From Sphingomonadaceae bacterium (GTDB lineage: Bacteria; Pseudomonadota; Alphaproteobacteria; Sphingomonadales; Sphingomonadaceae): a stretch of 64,000 nt of DNA. Under the pieces are notes generated by a model. That model did no database searches and had not been told where the DNA came from. It saw only the letters and a list, made by a program, of their open reading frames with translations. The position numbers were made by a program, and so were the translations under genes. Shown here in pieces: positions 63,601 through 64,000 of the stretch; position 1 is the first letter of the stretch, and the number at the start of each line of letters is the position of its first letter. Location: the NCBI GenBank assembly GCA_021732525.1, contig JAKFUU010000018.1, positions 124,001-188,000 on the forward strand. Reading direction: 5' to 3'.

Positions 63601-64000
63601 TCAGGCGGCGCGGAGCTCGGCACCTTGCGGGACCAGACCGGTCTCCACAAAGCGCCAAAGCGCGATTAGCAATTTGCGGGCAAGCGCCACGATCCCAACC
63701 TTGGCAGCGCGTCCGCCGTTGCCCTTGAAGCGTTCACGATACCAGACCGCCAACTCGCTGCCAGGCTGATATCGCAGCCAACACCATGCAAGCTCGACCA
63801 TCAGCACGCGGGTGCCATGGTTGCCAGCCTTGCTGATGCCTTGATCGCGCGACACGTCTCCGCTGGCAAAGGGAGCCGGTGCCAAGCCAAGGAAAGCCGC
63901 GACGTGTCGTCGACTTTCAAACTTGCGGCAAAACACCTCAGCAACCAGCATCGCCGCGCTGTTTGCACCAATGCCCTTCAACTGTTCGAGGCGAACGGCC
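63601..64000 (-). mobile_element. IS110-family transposase, 3' part (cut by window edge)
   Basis: The minus strand encodes the C-terminal domain of an IS116/IS110/IS902 transposase: RLEQLKGIGANSAAML, FESRRHVAAFLGLAPAPFASGDVSRDQGISKAGNHGTRVLMVELAWCW is recognisable by its AFLGLAP and GISKAGNHGTR parts. The frame stays open to the window edge; TTG at 63981 is not the true start. The N-terminal DEDD catalytic part lies beyond 64000. Confidence 0.85.

Overview
The window looks like part of a sphingomonad (alphaproteobacterial) chromosome or large replicon. The evidence is three TonB-dependent receptors with the sphingomonad-style plug start (IVTARKRDE, VVTAQKRE, VVTAQKRD), an abundance of SDR, SnoaL-like, EthD, acyl-CoA dehydrogenase and CoA-transferase genes, frequent GTG/TTG starts, and a sphingomonad-like cysD-cysNC pair. 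I see no tRNA, rRNA or CRISPR array.

About 1-50.6 kb is a dense catabolic island in many short operons, often divergent. From left to right it holds: a SnoaL-like, VOC, DUF1214, SDR and sulfotransferase group (0-4.7 kb); a remnant of a GMC oxidoreductase; two SDRs and an MFS transporter (minus strand, 5-8 kb); a TonB receptor and two SnoaL-like genes (8.3-12 kb); EthD and SDR genes (minus); an IpdAB/GctAB-like CoA-transferase pair (14.6-16.3 kb) and a second TonB receptor; an LLM oxidoreductase, sulfotransferase, SnoaL-like and second LLM oxidoreductase (19-22.7 kb); a run of cupin, EthD, enoyl-CoA hydratase, class III CoA-transferase and SDR genes (23-27.1 kb); a quinohaemoprotein alcohol dehydrogenase broken by two in-frame stops (27.3-29.4 kb); a third TonB receptor; a HyuB/HyuA pair (31.8-35.4 kb); an APH-type kinase plus ACAD11-like dehydrogenase; an HpcH/HpaI aldolase and AhpD-like protein; a minus-strand ligase/NmrA/SDR/GST/acyl-CoA dehydrogenase group (39.4-45 kb); an acyl-CoA dehydrogenase and two SDRs (one of DECR2 type); then a ferredoxin, SnoaL-like and P450 group (48.4-50.6 kb).

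At 51.5-56.9 kb sits a complete, tightly overlapping F420 biosynthesis operon: fbiC (cofG-cofH fusion), npdG, cofE, cofD, cofC. It converges on the sulfate activation/PAPS genes cysQ, cysNC and cysD (56.8-60.4 kb). A LuxR-type regulator, a TetR-type regulator, a small NTF2-like gene and the 3' end of an IS110-family transposase complete the window.

The most interesting signal joins the two halves. A palindrome with core TGA(C/T)(G/A)TCA and AT-rich flanks (consensus about TTGACRTCAT; best copy a 22-bp perfect palindrome at 45290-45311) occurs in 11 intergenic places. It lies upstream of TonB receptors, SDRs, the CoA-transferase, the cupin operon, HyuBA, the acyl-CoA dehydrogenases and the P450, and there is one copy in the fbiC promoter region. 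Several divergent promoter regions carry exactly two copies, one towards each gene. I infer one regulon in which F420 synthesis is switched on together with a CoA-linked catabolic pathway containing two candidate F420-dependent LLM oxidoreductases. The substrate cannot be read from the sequence. The CoA-transferases, enoyl-CoA hydratase, dehydrogenases, P450 and HyuBA suggest a bulky, alicyclic or aromatic-derived compound taken up through TonB receptors. The PAPS genes and two sulfotransferases suggest that sulfation is also part of the local chemistry.
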